Shown here: one piece after another, positions 1 to 9,457 of the stretch
How the letters are laid out: the number at the start of each line of letters is the position of its first letter
Numbering within the stretch: position 1 is the first letter of the stretch
Source: Longimicrobium sp.
GTDB taxonomy: Bacteria > Gemmatimonadota > Gemmatimonadetes > Longimicrobiales > Longimicrobiaceae
Length of the DNA stretch: 64,000 nucleotides
Assembly (NCBI GenBank): GCA_036389135.1
Contig: DASVQP010000038.1
Span: forward strand, 1 to 64,000
Direction of reading: 5' to 3'
Made by a program: the position numbers and the translations under genes
Notes under the pieces: generated by a model
What the model was told of the DNA's origin: nothing
Database searches by the model: none
The model's input: only the letters and a program-made list of their open reading frames with translations

Positions 1-475
1 GTGTTGAGCGCGTGCGGATGAGCCCTCCGAGGTCGAATTGCGGCCGTGGTGAGCCCCTGCGCCACGCCGCGAAGCGCCACACCAGCGAAAACCTGGTGGT
101 GCGGCTCAACCCAAACTCTGGTTTGCAGGATTTGGGTTGAAGCCCCCGGCTGGAACGACGGGAAGACGGCTGAAGCCGTCTTGGGTGCCGCGGGCTGCGG
201 TGCATTCCCGAGACACGGGCGCGATAGATCGCGCCCCTACGGGACCTGTGCAACCCGCGATGTTCAGCCCCCTCTCTCGATGACGGAGGGCGCAGCCCTC
301 TCCTGTTATCGGGAGAGGGGGCAGTCGAGTGTAACGAGACGGGGGTGAGGGCGACGCCCCGGTTCTTGCGTTCAAGGCGCACGCGGCGCATCCGCCGCGC
401 TGAACCCCGTCCGGCGAACCGCGCTCCCGTTTTGAGCAAGCCCCGAGATCCACGCGCGGCACCACGCTGCTGCCG
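1..475. other. Intergenic region with dispersed repeats, no gene seen
   Basis: No convincing coding region lies upstream of the first sensor kinase. The stretch holds one copy of a 43-bp repeat (139-181), whose inverted counterpart lies at 3481-3523. It also holds a hairpin at 296-319, with CCCTCTCC pairing to GGGAGAGGG. Open frames here are short, Arg/Pro-rich and lack a plausible ribosome binding site. Confidence 0.6.
139..181 (+). repeat. 43-bp dispersed repeat, left copy
   Basis: It contains CGGCTGGAACGACGGGAAG followed by a GGCTGAAGCC dyad. By hand alignment about 39 of 43 positions match the reverse complement of 3481-3523, so the two copies bracket the sensor kinase gene in inverted orientation. 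Confidence 0.6.
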
Positions 476-3382
476 ATGAGACTGTCGACGCCCGTCCGCC
501 TCCTGGCCACGTACGGCTCCGCCCTCCTGGTGCTGGCGCTGTGCGCGCTCACGTACCAGGCCGTGCAGCGCTCCCGCGAGAGCACCGCCGCGGTCACGCG
601 CACGCACGAAGTCATCATCCGCCTGGAGACCACCCTTTCCGACGTGCGCGACGCCGAAACGGGGCAGCGTGGCTTTCTCCTCACCGGCGAGGAACGCTAC
701 CTGGAGCCGTACCGCTCGGGAACGCAGCGCTTCGGCCGTGATTTGGAGCGGCTGCGCGAGCTGACCAGCGAGACACCCTCGCAGCAGCGGCGTATAGAGG
801 CGCTGCGCCGCGTGGGCGCGGAGAAGATGGCGTTCATGGCGGAGCTGGTGCGCGTGCGCGCGGAGCGCGGGATGGAGCCGGCGCTCGCGCTCACGCGCAC
901 CGGACGCGGCAAGGTGCTGATGGACCAGGTGCGCGGCATCGTCGCCGACATGCGCGCCGAGGAAGAGCGCATCCTGCACGCGCAACGGGAGGAGGAGAGG
1001 CGGCGGCGGGCCATCGTGATGTGGGTGCTCGGCGGGGGCGGTCTCCTGGCGTCGGGGCTGGCGCTCCTCATCAGCGTTCTCTTCGCTCGCCACGCGCGGG
1101 CGCAGCAGGTCGCGGCGGGCGAGCTGGAAGGGGTCAACCGCCTCCTCCAGGAGCGCGCGTCGCTGCTGGAGATGCAGAGCGGCCAGCTCCGCCGCCGCGC
1201 CGTGGAAGAGGCCGCGCTGTCGGAAGTCGCGCGCAGCCTCACGACGACCTTCGAGGTCGAAGAAGTGCTGCGGCGGATCGCGGTCGGTGCGCTCACCGCC
1301 ACGCAGGCGCGCGCAGCCTTCGTGGAGCGGGTGGATGACGGCCGCACGTGCGTCAAGCTGGTTGCGGGCGCGGGCGAGGGCTTTCCACCGCTGGGCTCCT
1401 CGGTGCCGTACGCCGGCTCCCTGGCGGAGGACGTGCTGGAGCGCGACGAGCCCGAGTGGATCCCGGACGTGACGCAGGAGCCGCGCGCCATCGCCCCGGC
1501 CATCGAGGAGTCGTGCGGGCGCTGCGCGGCGCTGGTGGTGCCGCTGATCTCCGAGCAGGACGCGCTGGGCGCCCTCGTGCTCCTTCAGGAGGCGGGGCAT
1601 CCCCCCTTCCGCCAGGACGAGATCACCCGCGCGCGCACGCTGGCCGATCTGGCCGCCATCGCGCTCCGCCGCGTCATCCTCTACACCGAGTCGGAGCGGC
1701 GGCGCGCGGCGCTGGAGGAGAGCGAGGGGCGCTTCCGGCTGCTGGTGGACTCGGTGCAGGACTACGCCATCGTGATGCTGGACCCCGAGGGGCGCGTGGC
1801 GAGCTGGAACCAGGGCGCGGAGTGGATCAAGGGCTACACCGCCGCCGAGGTGGTGGGCTCGCCGCTCGCCATCTTTTACCCGGAGGAGGAGGCCGGGCAC
1901 GCGGCGACGCACCTGCGCATCGCGACGAGCGAGGGGCGCTTCGAGGAGGACGGCTGGCGGGTCAAAAAGGATGGGACGCGCTTCTGGGCGCACGTGGTGA
2001 TCAACGCCATCCGCGACGAGCGGGGGGAGCTGCTGGGCTTCGTGGACGTGGCGGGCGACCTCACCGACCGGCACCGCGCCGAGCTGGCGCGCGAGACCTA
2101 CCTGCAGCAGGAGCGCCGCGCCCGCGCCGAGGCGGATGCCGCCAACCGCGCCAAGACCCAGTTCCTGGCCGCGATGAGCCACGAGATCCGCACCCCCATC
2201 AACGCCATCCTGGGGTACTCGGACCTGCTGGACATGGAGCTGAAAGGGTCACTGACGCCGGGCCAGCGTGACCAGGTGGAGCGCATCCAGCGGAGCAGCC
2301 AGCACCTGCTGGGGCTGGTGAACGACGTTCTGGACCTCTCCAAGGTGGAAGCGGGGGAGATGTCGGTGGAAGCGCGTCCCTCGCCCCTTCGCGCCACCGC
2401 GCGCGCCGCGCTGGAGCTGGTGGAGCCACAGGCCGCCGCCAAGCAGATCACCCTCTCCGACGCGTCCGAATGCGGCCGCGAGGTGCGCTTCGTGGGCGAC
2501 GAGGACCGGGTGAGGCAGATCCTGCTCAACCTCCTCTCCAACGCGATCAAGTTCACGGATGCGGGGGGGAGCGTCACCATCCGCTGCGACGTGGCGCATG
2601 CCCCGCCAGAGGAGGTGCGGCTGCACGGCCCCGGTCCCTGGACGCTCATGGAGGTGGCCGACACGGGGATCGGGATCGCGCCGGACCAGCAGGTGCGCGT
2701 CTTCGAGCCGTTCACGCAGGTGGACGGCGGCTACACGCGCACGCATGGCGGCACCGGGCTGGGGCTCGCCATCAGCCGCCACCTGGCGCGCCTGATGGGC
2801 GGCGACCTCGTCGTCGCCAGTACCCCGGGGGAGGGCTCGCGCTTCACCCTCTGGCTCCCCGCCACCCGCGAGTCGGTCTCCGCCGTCCCCGCGGACGTGC
2901 TGCGCTGGCCGGACCGCGCCGGCGAGGTGGCGGGGCTGGGCGAGGTGGGGCGCATCGTGGCCGAGGGCGCGGACGAGCTGGTGCAGTCGCTCGCCGACCG
3001 CCTGCGCGACGACCCGCGCATCCCGGGCGCGCGCGACCTGGACCGCGCCCAGCTGGAGGACCACATCTCCACCTTCCTGCTGGACATCGGCAAGTCGCTG
3101 GTGACGCTGGACGAGGGCGGCGGCGAGCCCGCGCTGATGCGCGACGGTTCGGACATCCAGCGCCTGATCTCCGAGCGCCACGGCGACCAGCGCCGCCGCC
3201 TGGAATGGAGCACCGGCGCCCTGCGCGCCGAGTTCGCCCTGCTCCGCGAGATCGTGGAGGCCCACGTGCGCCGCGAGGCCCCCGCCCGCACCCCCGACAA
3301 CGTGGACACCGCCCTCTCCATCCTCGGCCGCCTCCTTGACCGCGCCGAGGAGCTCGCGCTGCGGGGGTGGGGGAAGGCGTAG
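476..3382 (+). CDS. CHASE3-GAF-PAS sensor histidine kinase with C-terminal RsbRD-like domain
   Basis: Membrane-bound sensor kinase of 968 aa. A TM segment near residues 8-28 and another near 178-205 bracket a periplasmic CHASE3 domain (motif ETGQRGFLLTGEERYL). A GAF domain (about 240-395) and a PAS domain (about 420-540) follow. The HisKA box [12 protein letters not shown] has its phospho-acceptor His at about residue 569. The ATPase domain carries DTGIGI and [10 protein letters not shown]. The last roughly 150 residues, starting near GRIVAEGADELVQSL, resemble the RsbRD N-terminal/globin-like sensory fold and are not a receiver. No cognate response regulator is adjacent. The same C-terminal extension is on the convergent paralogue at 4142-7138. 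The signal sensed is unknown. Confidence 0.9.
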   Translation: MRLSTPVRLLATYGSALLVLALCALTYQAVQRSRESTAAVTRTHEVIIRLETTLSDVRDAETGQRGFLLTGEERYLEPYRSGTQRFGRDLERLRELTSETPSQQRRIEALRRVGAEKMAFMAELVRVRAERGMEPALALTRTGRGKVLMDQVRGIVADMRAEEERILHAQREEERRRRAIVMWVLGGGGLLASGLALLISVLFARHARAQQVAAGELEGVNRLLQERASLLEMQSGQLRRRAVEEAALSEVARSLTTTFEVEEVLRRIAVGALTATQARAAFVERVDDGRTCVKLVAGAGEGFPPLGSSVPYAGSLAEDVLERDEPEWIPDVTQEPRAIAPAIEESCGRCAALVVPLISEQDALGALVLLQEAGHPPFRQDEITRARTLADLAAIALRRVILYTESERRRAALEESEGRFRLLVDSVQDYAIVMLDPEGRVASWNQGAEWIKGYTAAEVVGSPLAIFYPEEEAGHAATHLRIATSEGRFEEDGWRVKKDGTRFWAHVVINAIRDERGELLGFVDVAGDLTDRHRAELARETYLQQERRARAEADAANRAKTQFLAAMSHEIRTPINAILGYSDLLDMELKGSLTPGQRDQVERIQRSSQHLLGLVNDVLDLSKVEAGEMSVEARPSPLRATARAALELVEPQAAAKQITLSDASECGREVRFVGDEDRVRQILLNLLSNAIKFTDAGGSVTIRCDVAHAPPEEVRLHGPGPWTLMEVADTGIGIAPDQQVRVFEPFTQVDGGYTRTHGGTGLGLAISRHLARLMGGDLVVASTPGEGSRFTLWLPATRESVSAVPADVLRWPDRAGEVAGLGEVGRIVAEGADELVQSLADRLRDDPRIPGARDLDRAQLEDHISTFLLDIGKSLVTLDEGGGEPALMRDGSDIQRLISERHGDQRRRLEWSTGALRAEFALLREIVEAHVRREAPARTPDNVDTALSILGRLLDRAEELALRGWGKA

Positions 3383-3480
3383 GGCGGGGTTGGCCTGTGG
3401 GGCCTGGGGCGAGTGAACTCGCGGCAACAAAAGCACAAAGTCCGCCTGCGCGGACTCCGGGCCTGATATCGTATTTCTCG

Positions 3481-3523
3481 AGCCGGCTTCAGCCGCCTTC
3501 CCGTCGTTCCAGCCGGGGGATTC
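3481..3523 (-). repeat. 43-bp dispersed repeat, right inverted copy
   Basis: This is the inverted counterpart of 139-181. The surrounding 3383-3647 gap also holds a GTCCGCCTGCGCGGAC dyad (about 3440-3456) and a CCTGCGAAGGCAGG dyad (about 3581-3594). I see no gene in this gap. Confidence 0.55.
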
Positions 3524-3647
3524 ATCCCCCGGCGATGCGGCCCCGGCGCCCGCCCAGCGGACCGCCACCGCTCACCGGAACCTGCGAAGGCAGGTTTCCC
3601 GCGGTTGTTGCAGCGGTTTCAACCGCCGGGCTTACACCGGCCCCCCC

Positions 3648-4082
3648 TCACCCCCCGCCCTTGTCGTCGTCCGGGTGCCCCAGCGTGTTGGACACGACGC
3701 GGATCACCGAGCGCGCACGCTCGACCACGGCGCGGGTGGCGTCCATGAGGGCGGTGCGGGTCTGGGCGTTCTGGGACTCGTCGGTGGTCGGGGGCTCGGC
3801 GGGTGCTTCGGAGGGGGTGGCGCCGCCGCGCACCTGGTTGAGGTACTCCTCAGTCTGCCGCGCCTTGACGGGGACGGCGGCGCGCAGCCAGGCGCACAGC
3901 GTGTCGTCCTCCGCCTCCGCCCAGCCGTCGGGAACGGGGTGCAGGCGGCGGCGCTCCGTGGGGCTCTCGAAGCCGAGCCACCCCGCCGCGTACACCGAGC
4001 GCACGTTGGACGCGGAGCTGGGATACGTGTCCCACGCGCGCCACACGACGCCGGCCGAATCGGTGAACTCTCTGTAGGCCAT
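3648..4082 (-). CDS. Hypothetical protein, 144 aa
   Basis: A soluble protein that I cannot assign to a named family. The N-terminal half (MAYREFTDSAGVVWRAWDTY, then GWLGFESPTERRRL and PVPDGW) looks like a compact folded domain rich in Trp, Tyr and Arg. The C-terminal half is a Pro/Glu/Thr linker followed by a helix (ALMDATRAVVERARSVIRVV) and a charged tail. There is no signal peptide or membrane segment. It sits between two convergent sensor kinases, which suggests but does not show a signalling role. Confidence 0.75.
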   Translation of the reverse strand: MAYREFTDSAGVVWRAWDTYPSSASNVRSVYAAGWLGFESPTERRRLHPVPDGWAEAEDDTLCAWLRAAVPVKARQTEEYLNQVRGGATPSEAPAEPPTTDESQNAQTRTALMDATRAVVERARSVIRVVSNTLGHPDDDKGGG

Positions 4083-4141
4083 GGTCGTCCAGGCGGGAGC
4101 GCGGGTGAGCGTTCAATATGCACCCGCCGGGCGGGGGGCCG

Positions 4142-7138
4142 CTAGCGCCCCTCGCCGGCGTCCGTCCGCCTGCGCGGTTCCACGCGCCCGTGCAGGCGGC
4201 GCACCGCCTGGCGCGTGCGGCCGATCACGCGGTCCGCCTCCGCGATCGCCGCGACGATCTCGTGGGGAACGGCGTGCCCCTCCACCGCCAGCTCCGCCGC
4301 GCGGTCGATCACCCCGCGCACCACTTCGAGCGCCGGGCCGGGGTCCGCGTCGGTCAGGGCGGAGACGTGGCGGCGCAGGACGCGCTCCGCCTCCTCGAAG
4401 AGCAGGGCGTACTCCAGCTGCACCCACTCCACGCCGCGCGCGTGGGGAAGCGCGGGGTCGCGCCCGATGCGCTGCGTCCAGGCGGCGAGCACCTCCTCCA
4501 CCCGCTCCTCCAGCACGCGGCCCACGCTGGCCAGCCCCGGCACCTCGCTGGGCACGGCGGCGGCGGCGGGCGCCTCGGCCACGGGCAGCTCGGCGGCGGG
4601 GAGCCAGAGGGTGAAGACGGAGCCCTCGCCCGGCATGCTCCACACGGACACCTCGCCCCCCATGCGCCGCGCGAACGTGCGCGAGATCGCCAGCCCCAGT
4701 CCGGTGCCGCCCTGCTGCCGAGTGTGGGTTCCGTCCACCTGCGTGAAGGGGTCGAAGATGCGCGCGAGCTGCTCCCCCGGGATGCCGATCCCCGTATCCG
4801 CCACCTCCACGAAGCCCCACGGGCCGGTGCCGGGGAGCGGAGTCCCCGGCGGCGGGGCGGAGGAGGTGCCGGAGCGCACCGTCACGCGCCCGCCCGCGTG
4901 CGTGAACTTGACCGCGTTGGAGACGAGGTTGAGGAGCACCTGGCGGATGCGGTCGCCGTCGCCCAGCAGCTCGGCGCCGGCCTGGCACACCTCCGCCGCC
5001 AGCCGCACCCCCTTGGCCTCCGCCTGCGGAAGGATCATCGCCACCACCGAGGCGGCCGCCTCCTCCGCGGGCACCCGCTCGCGGGCGAAGCGCATCTCCC
5101 CCGCCTCCACCTTGGCGAGATCGAGGATGTCGTTGATCAGCCCCAGCAGGTGCCGGCTGCTGTAGCGCACGCGCTCCAGGTACCCCGCCTGCCCCTCGGT
5201 GAGCGGCCCGGCGATGCCGATCTCCAGCAGCTCCGCGTAGCCGATGATGGCGTTGATGGGGGTGCGGATCTCGTGGCTCATCGTCGCCAGGAACTGGCTC
5301 TTGGCGACGTTGGCGGCGAGGGCGCGCTCGTACAGCCGCGCCCGCTCCACGGCCAGCGCGGCGCGGCGGGCCAGCTCCTCGGCCATCGCCAGCTCCTCGG
5401 TGCCCCACCCTTCCTCCGCCCCGCCCGCCAGCACGATGGCGCCGATGATGCGCCCGTCCACGCGCATCGGCACCACCGCGCCGCGCCCCCACTCCCCCGC
5501 CCCGAAGAGCCCCGCCAGCAATTCATCGGTGGGGATGAGCTCGGCCTGGCCCGTGAGGAGGACGCGCGCCACCGGGTGTCCCGCCGGGAGGAGCGACGGC
5601 GCCGGGCGACCGAGGAAGCGCACCTCGCCCCGCTCGCGCACGGCGGACTCCACCTGCTCGGGCGCGCCGTCCGGGCTCGCCAGGAAGACGGCGCACCCCG
5701 CGGCCAGCCGCGTCGCCCCGATGCGGGCCAGCGCGCGCAGCACCCCCTCCGCGTCGGACGACACGGCGAGCGCGGTCCCGGCGTCGGCGAGCAGCTCCGT
5801 GCGGCGGCGAGCGCGCACGCGCTCGGTGACGTCCAGGATGGTGCCGATGAAGCGGGTGGCCTGGCGCGCCTCTCCCTCGCCCTCGAAGAAGGCGCGCCCG
5901 CGGGCCAGCGCCCAGCTTACCGCGCCCTCGCCGCCGCGGATGCGGTACTCCACGATGTACTCGCCCGTCCCGGCCGGGTCCAGCGCCCGCTGCACCTCCG
6001 CGTCCGTCACCGCGCGGTCTTCGGGGTGGATGGCGGCGAGGAAGGAGCGGTAGTCCACGCGCACGCGGCGTCCCACGCCAAAGATCTCCCTGCACCGCCT
6101 GTCCCAGCTCAGCTTGCCAGAGACGGGGTCGAAGTCCCACGTCCCGATGTTCGCGGAATCGAGGGCGAGGTGCAGCCGCTCGCCGAGCGATTCCACCTCG
6201 CGCCGGGCCTCGCGTTCGCGCTGGTAGAGCGTGGCGCGGTGGACGGCCTGCGCGCACTGCCGCGCCAGCGCCATCGCCAGATCGACCTCCTCCTCACCCA
6301 GCTCGCGCTCGGCGGCGAAGCTGAGCCCCAGCGCGCCCAGCACCTCACCCTCCACCGAAAGGGGAACGGAGAGGATGGCCGGGTACGGGGTCGGCGTATT
6401 CGCGAGGGCGGGATAGAGGCGCGCGCGCTCCGCCAGCGAGCGCAGCGCGACCGGCTCCCCGGTGCGCGCGGCGTCCGCCAGCGGCACGCGCACGGCCACC
6501 GGAAAGCTGCGCCACCCCTCCATCATGTGCTCCGGATAGCCGCGGTGCTCCACGAGCTCCAGCCGCTCGCCTTCCGCGTCCAGCAGCACCACCACGCCGG
6601 CCGCGGCGCCCAGCAGCGCGATCCCCTGCTCCATCACGACGCGCGTCACCTCGGCGGGGGTCAGCGCCTCGGACAGGGCGGCGGTCACCCACTGCAGGCC
6701 GCGGGTGCGCTCCGCGGCGCGCTCGGCGGCGGCGCGCGCATCCTGCATCTCCGCGAAGGCACGCTCGCGCGCGGTTACGTCCAGCACCAGCGAGAGCTGC
6801 GCGACCAGCTCGCCGGCCGCATCCACCACGGCGGTGTTGTACCACTCGCAGTGCAGGATGCGCCCGTCGCTCGTGACGTTGCGGTTGATGGAAAGCGTCT
6901 GGCGCGCCGTCCCGCGCACCATCTCCAGGGTGCGCTCGCGGACGGCCGCGCGGTCGTCGGGGTGAACGAAGGGCCAGTCGGCAGAGCGCTTCCCCAGCAC
7001 CTCGTCCGCGCGCCACCCGAAGAGCGCCTCGGCCTCGGCGGGCCAGCGCGTCACCCGCCCGTCGGCGTCCCACTCCACCGACACGAGCGGCGAGTGCCCC
7101 GCGGACGGGGGTGCGGTGGAGGGAATACCTGGATCCAT
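4142..7138 (-). CDS. PAS/GAF sensor histidine kinase, paralogue of the 476-3382 kinase
   Basis: Soluble multidomain kinase of about 998 aa, starting [14 protein letters not shown]. The frame stays open upstream, but that extension is low-complexity and unlike the family. Order: PAS ([11 protein letters not shown]), GAF, PAS/PAC ([15 protein letters not shown]), GAF, then HisKA ([19 protein letters not shown], His near residue 620) and HATPase with DTGIGIPGE and [10 protein letters not shown]. The C-terminal roughly 140 residues ([15 protein letters not shown] onward) match the extension of the upstream kinase. No transmembrane segment is visible, unlike the paralogue. No receiver domain or adjacent regulator is present. 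Confidence 0.9.
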   Translation of the reverse strand: MDPGIPSTAPPSAGHSPLVSVEWDADGRVTRWPAEAEALFGWRADEVLGKRSADWPFVHPDDRAAVRERTLEMVRGTARQTLSINRNVTSDGRILHCEWYNTAVVDAAGELVAQLSLVLDVTARERAFAEMQDARAAAERAAERTRGLQWVTAALSEALTPAEVTRVVMEQGIALLGAAAGVVVLLDAEGERLELVEHRGYPEHMMEGWRSFPVAVRVPLADAARTGEPVALRSLAERARLYPALANTPTPYPAILSVPLSVEGEVLGALGLSFAAERELGEEEVDLAMALARQCAQAVHRATLYQREREARREVESLGERLHLALDSANIGTWDFDPVSGKLSWDRRCREIFGVGRRVRVDYRSFLAAIHPEDRAVTDAEVQRALDPAGTGEYIVEYRIRGGEGAVSWALARGRAFFEGEGEARQATRFIGTILDVTERVRARRRTELLADAGTALAVSSDAEGVLRALARIGATRLAAGCAVFLASPDGAPEQVESAVRERGEVRFLGRPAPSLLPAGHPVARVLLTGQAELIPTDELLAGLFGAGEWGRGAVVPMRVDGRIIGAIVLAGGAEEGWGTEELAMAEELARRAALAVERARLYERALAANVAKSQFLATMSHEIRTPINAIIGYAELLEIGIAGPLTEGQAGYLERVRYSSRHLLGLINDILDLAKVEAGEMRFARERVPAEEAAASVVAMILPQAEAKGVRLAAEVCQAGAELLGDGDRIRQVLLNLVSNAVKFTHAGGRVTVRSGTSSAPPPGTPLPGTGPWGFVEVADTGIGIPGEQLARIFDPFTQVDGTHTRQQGGTGLGLAISRTFARRMGGEVSVWSMPGEGSVFTLWLPAAELPVAEAPAAAAVPSEVPGLASVGRVLEERVEEVLAAWTQRIGRDPALPHARGVEWVQLEYALLFEEAERVLRRHVSALTDADPGPALEVVRGVIDRAAELAVEGHAVPHEIVAAIAEADRVIGRTRQAVRRLHGRVEPRRRTDAGEGR

Positions 7139-7287
7139 GCGGTGGGGCTTGGAGCGGGGATGCTGGGGAAGGTGCGCGCGGAAGGGGACGGGCCACGTAA
7201 AGGCCACGTTCCGCGGCGGCGCGGCGCCGATGGCTCGGGCCGCCGTGCCGATGCGAGGGGAGGATCGGCGCGCCGAATGTTTGGAAG

Positions 7288-7587
7288 CTACACCCTTCGC
7301 CCCTGGCGTGCCACTCCCCCGCTTTGCCGCGTCGCGCCGAGCGCCTCTCTGAACAGCCTTCCCAGCGCGGCGGTCTGGGTGTCCGAAAGGGTCCAGTTCT
7401 CGCGCCGCGGCGTGCCCGGAGCCCTGCGCGGCTCCTCTTTGTCCACGCTGGCCCACCCGGCCGCGATCGCTTCGGCAACCGTGCGCCCCCGCGGCTCGCC
7501 GCTGCGGAAGAGGAGCATCTCACCCCCGGCGCTGCGCCGCGCCGCCACCCCCTCCGCCAGCACCAGCGCCGCCATCCGCTCGTTCAT
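7288..7587 (-). CDS. Hypothetical protein, 99 aa
   Basis: A small soluble protein starting MNERMAALVLAEGVAA, preceded by a good GGAAGGTGG ribosome binding site, which fixes this start over a longer frame. It has a GEPRGRTVAEAIAAGWASVD segment and a C-terminal part (NWTLSDTQTAALGRLFREAL) likely to be helical. I do not recognise the family. It lies upstream of the second sensor kinase on the same strand, 149 nt away. Confidence 0.6.
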   Translation of the reverse strand: MNERMAALVLAEGVAARRSAGGEMLLFRSGEPRGRTVAEAIAAGWASVDKEEPRRAPGTPRRENWTLSDTQTAALGRLFREALGATRQSGGVARQGRRV

Positions 7588-7936
7588 CCGCCACCTTCCT
7601 TTCCCGCGCTCCCGTGCAACGCCGCTCCCTCGTCGGCCCGTGATCCACGCGAGCAAGAGCCGTTCCCCCGCGCAAGGTTTGCATCAGGTTTCTGAGAAGA
7701 GCAGACGAAAGAGCCACAGAGAGGTGGTTTTCCCTGTGGCTTGCGGTTCCTTCCGGGTCGGGTGTGTCATACCATTCCTGTCTCACGCAGAGGCGCAGAG
7801 ACGCAGGGAGGGAACAACAGAGAAAAGCATCACACAGGGGCCACTGAAAGAACTGAAAGCCACAGGGAAAACCTTTTGCGGTTCTCTCCGTGGCTCTGTG
7901 TCTCTGTGTAAGCCATGCAGTTGCAGCGAGCGTATC
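7588..7936. other. Intergenic region with a composite palindromic repeat
   Basis: No gene is seen in this 349-nt gap. It lies downstream of the RiPP exporter operon and upstream of the 99-aa gene, and is mostly filled by the repeat listed at 7781-7914. A shorter related inverted pair (GCCACAGAG with CCCTGTGGC) lies near 7711-7744. Confidence 0.55.
7781..7914. repeat. Palindromic element, copy 1 (composite)
   Basis: The outer part starts TCTCACGCAGAGGCGCAGAG. The inner part runs from CATCACACAGGGGCCAC to GTGGCTCTGTGTCTCTG. Inverted arms around an A-rich centre make a long hairpin. It lies just after the stop of the HlyD gene and may terminate the operon. It closely resembles copy 7 at 51253-51406, including the shared GGGAGGGAACAACAGAG-type block. 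Confidence 0.7.
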
Positions 7937-9457
7937 TCAGCGCGCGCCGCGGGTAAACTGGGCCAGGAGGCGCTGCAGCACGCTCTGGTTCTCGGCCACG
8001 ATCTCGGCCCGCGCCCCCATCTCCTGGTGCAGCGGCAGCCTCGTCCCCTGGTTGGTGATCAACCCGCGCGGCAGATCCACCCTGACCAGGTACTCGGGGC
8101 GCCCCTCCGATTGGGCGGCCGGCTCGTTGGCGACCAGGGAGAGCCCACGCACCACCCCCTCCACCGTTCCGAACTCCTGGTACGGGTAGGCAAAGAACCG
8201 AAAGATCACGCGCTGCCCCGGGCGCACCCGCCCGATCCCATGGTCCGAGACCCGCACCAGCGCAACCGGACGTCCCGTGTGGGGGACCACCGCGATCACC
8301 GGATCGCCCGGGGCCACGTACTGCCCCTCGGCCAGGCGGCGGAAGAAGCTCACGCGTCCCGCAACCGGGGCCCGCAGCAGATACCGCGTCTCCCACTGGG
8401 CGAGCGCCTCCTGAAGCGCCGCCAGCGCCTTCTCGGCGTCCTGGCGGAGCTTCCGGCCTACGTCGATGCGCGACTGGCTGGCCTCCAGAAGTGAGCGCTC
8501 CAGTTCCGCGACCCGCATCTGTTGTGACAGGACCTCGTTGCGGCCGCTTTCCAACGCCTGCAGCTTGGCGAGATACGCGGTCTCCGCCTTCTCTCCCTCC
8601 GCGGGCGATAGGAGTTGCCGGGCCACCATCTCGCGGCTGCGCATCCGCTCTCGCCCGGCCAGAGCCGTATCGGTCTCCAGCAGGCCGATGCGGGCGACGG
8701 CTGAGGTGTAGAGCGCCCGCTGCCGCTCGATCTGGGTTTGCAGCGAGGCGGCGCGCCCGGGACCGAGGGGGTCGCGCGCATGGGCGGCCAGCTCGGCGCG
8801 CGCGGCCTCGTAGGCCGCCAGCGGCAGCATGATGTCGCCCAGGGCGCCGAGGCCCGTTCCCGTGCCGCCCAATGCGGGGAACTCACCCTGCGCGGACGCC
8901 TTCAGCGCCCCGCGCATCGCCAGCACGCTGCGGTAGTCGGCCGGGTTGCGCAGCACGGCCAGCACGTCACCGGCACGGGCCGCCTGGCCGTCGCGGGCCA
9001 GCAGGCTCTGGATTTCGCCGCCCGCGGGCGCCGCGAGCCGCACCGGCGCCTCCGGGGTGGTCACCGTGGCCGCTCCCCCGATCACCACCGGGTAGCGCAC
9101 CACCGCGGCGATCGACAGCAGGACCACGGTGACCGCCGCGATGGCCGTGATCCCCCACCGGACGAGTGCCCCGGGCACGATGGAGACGATCTCCTGCAGC
9201 TCCCCCTCCGGGAGCTCCGGCATCCCCCGCGATGCGCCGGGATCGGCGGCGGGCGCGGGACGCTCCGGGGGTGAAGCGGGGGGCGGATCGCCGCCGTTGG
9301 CGTGGGGCTGGGCCGTGCTCTCCTCGCCGACGGCAACCAGGTAGGGCTTCACCGGGCGCACGAAGACCCGCCTGCCGTTCGGCAGCGTTACGAAGTGGCC
9401 TTCCTGCGGCGGGGGCTCCGCGCCGGGGGCGGGCGCCGGGCCGGTGGGGTCGCTCAC
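7937..9457 (-). CDS. HlyD-family periplasmic adaptor of the RiPP exporter
   Basis: Membrane fusion protein of about 506 aa that would bridge the inner-membrane ABC exporter to an outer-membrane channel. A GTG start overlaps the stop of the ABC gene as GTGA, so translation is probably coupled; the upstream open extension is a shadow of the ABC gene. The N-terminal cytosolic segment of about 95 residues is Pro-rich. One TM helix (GITAIAAVTVVLLSIAAVV) lies near residues 100-122. A lipoyl/biotinyl-like segment (AAPAGGEIQSLLARDGQ), a long coiled-coil region and a second lipoyl half (RAPVAGRVSFFRRLAEGQYV) follow. It is the last gene of the operon; no TolC-like partner is adjacent. Confidence 0.9.
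   Translation of the reverse strand: MSDPTGPAPAPGAEPPPQEGHFVTLPNGRRVFVRPVKPYLVAVGEESTAQPHANGGDPPPASPPERPAPAADPGASRGMPELPEGELQEIVSIVPGALVRWGITAIAAVTVVLLSIAAVVRYPVVIGGAATVTTPEAPVRLAAPAGGEIQSLLARDGQAARAGDVLAVLRNPADYRSVLAMRGALKASAQGEFPALGGTGTGLGALGDIMLPLAAYEAARAELAAHARDPLGPGRAASLQTQIERQRALYTSAVARIGLLETDTALAGRERMRSREMVARQLLSPAEGEKAETAYLAKLQALESGRNEVLSQQMRVAELERSLLEASQSRIDVGRKLRQDAEKALAALQEALAQWETRYLLRAPVAGRVSFFRRLAEGQYVAPGDPVIAVVPHTGRPVALVRVSDHGIGRVRPGQRVIFRFFAYPYQEFGTVEGVVRGLSLVANEPAAQSEGRPEYLVRVDLPRGLITNQGTRLPLHQEMGARAEIVAENQSVLQRLLAQFTRGAR

Noticed and set aside
4118-8494. A very long plus-strand open frame (over 1400 codons) opposite the second sensor kinase
   Set aside because: It is antisense to a clear kinase, rich in His/Arg/Pro/Gly runs, and matches no family; such shadow frames are common in GC-rich DNA.
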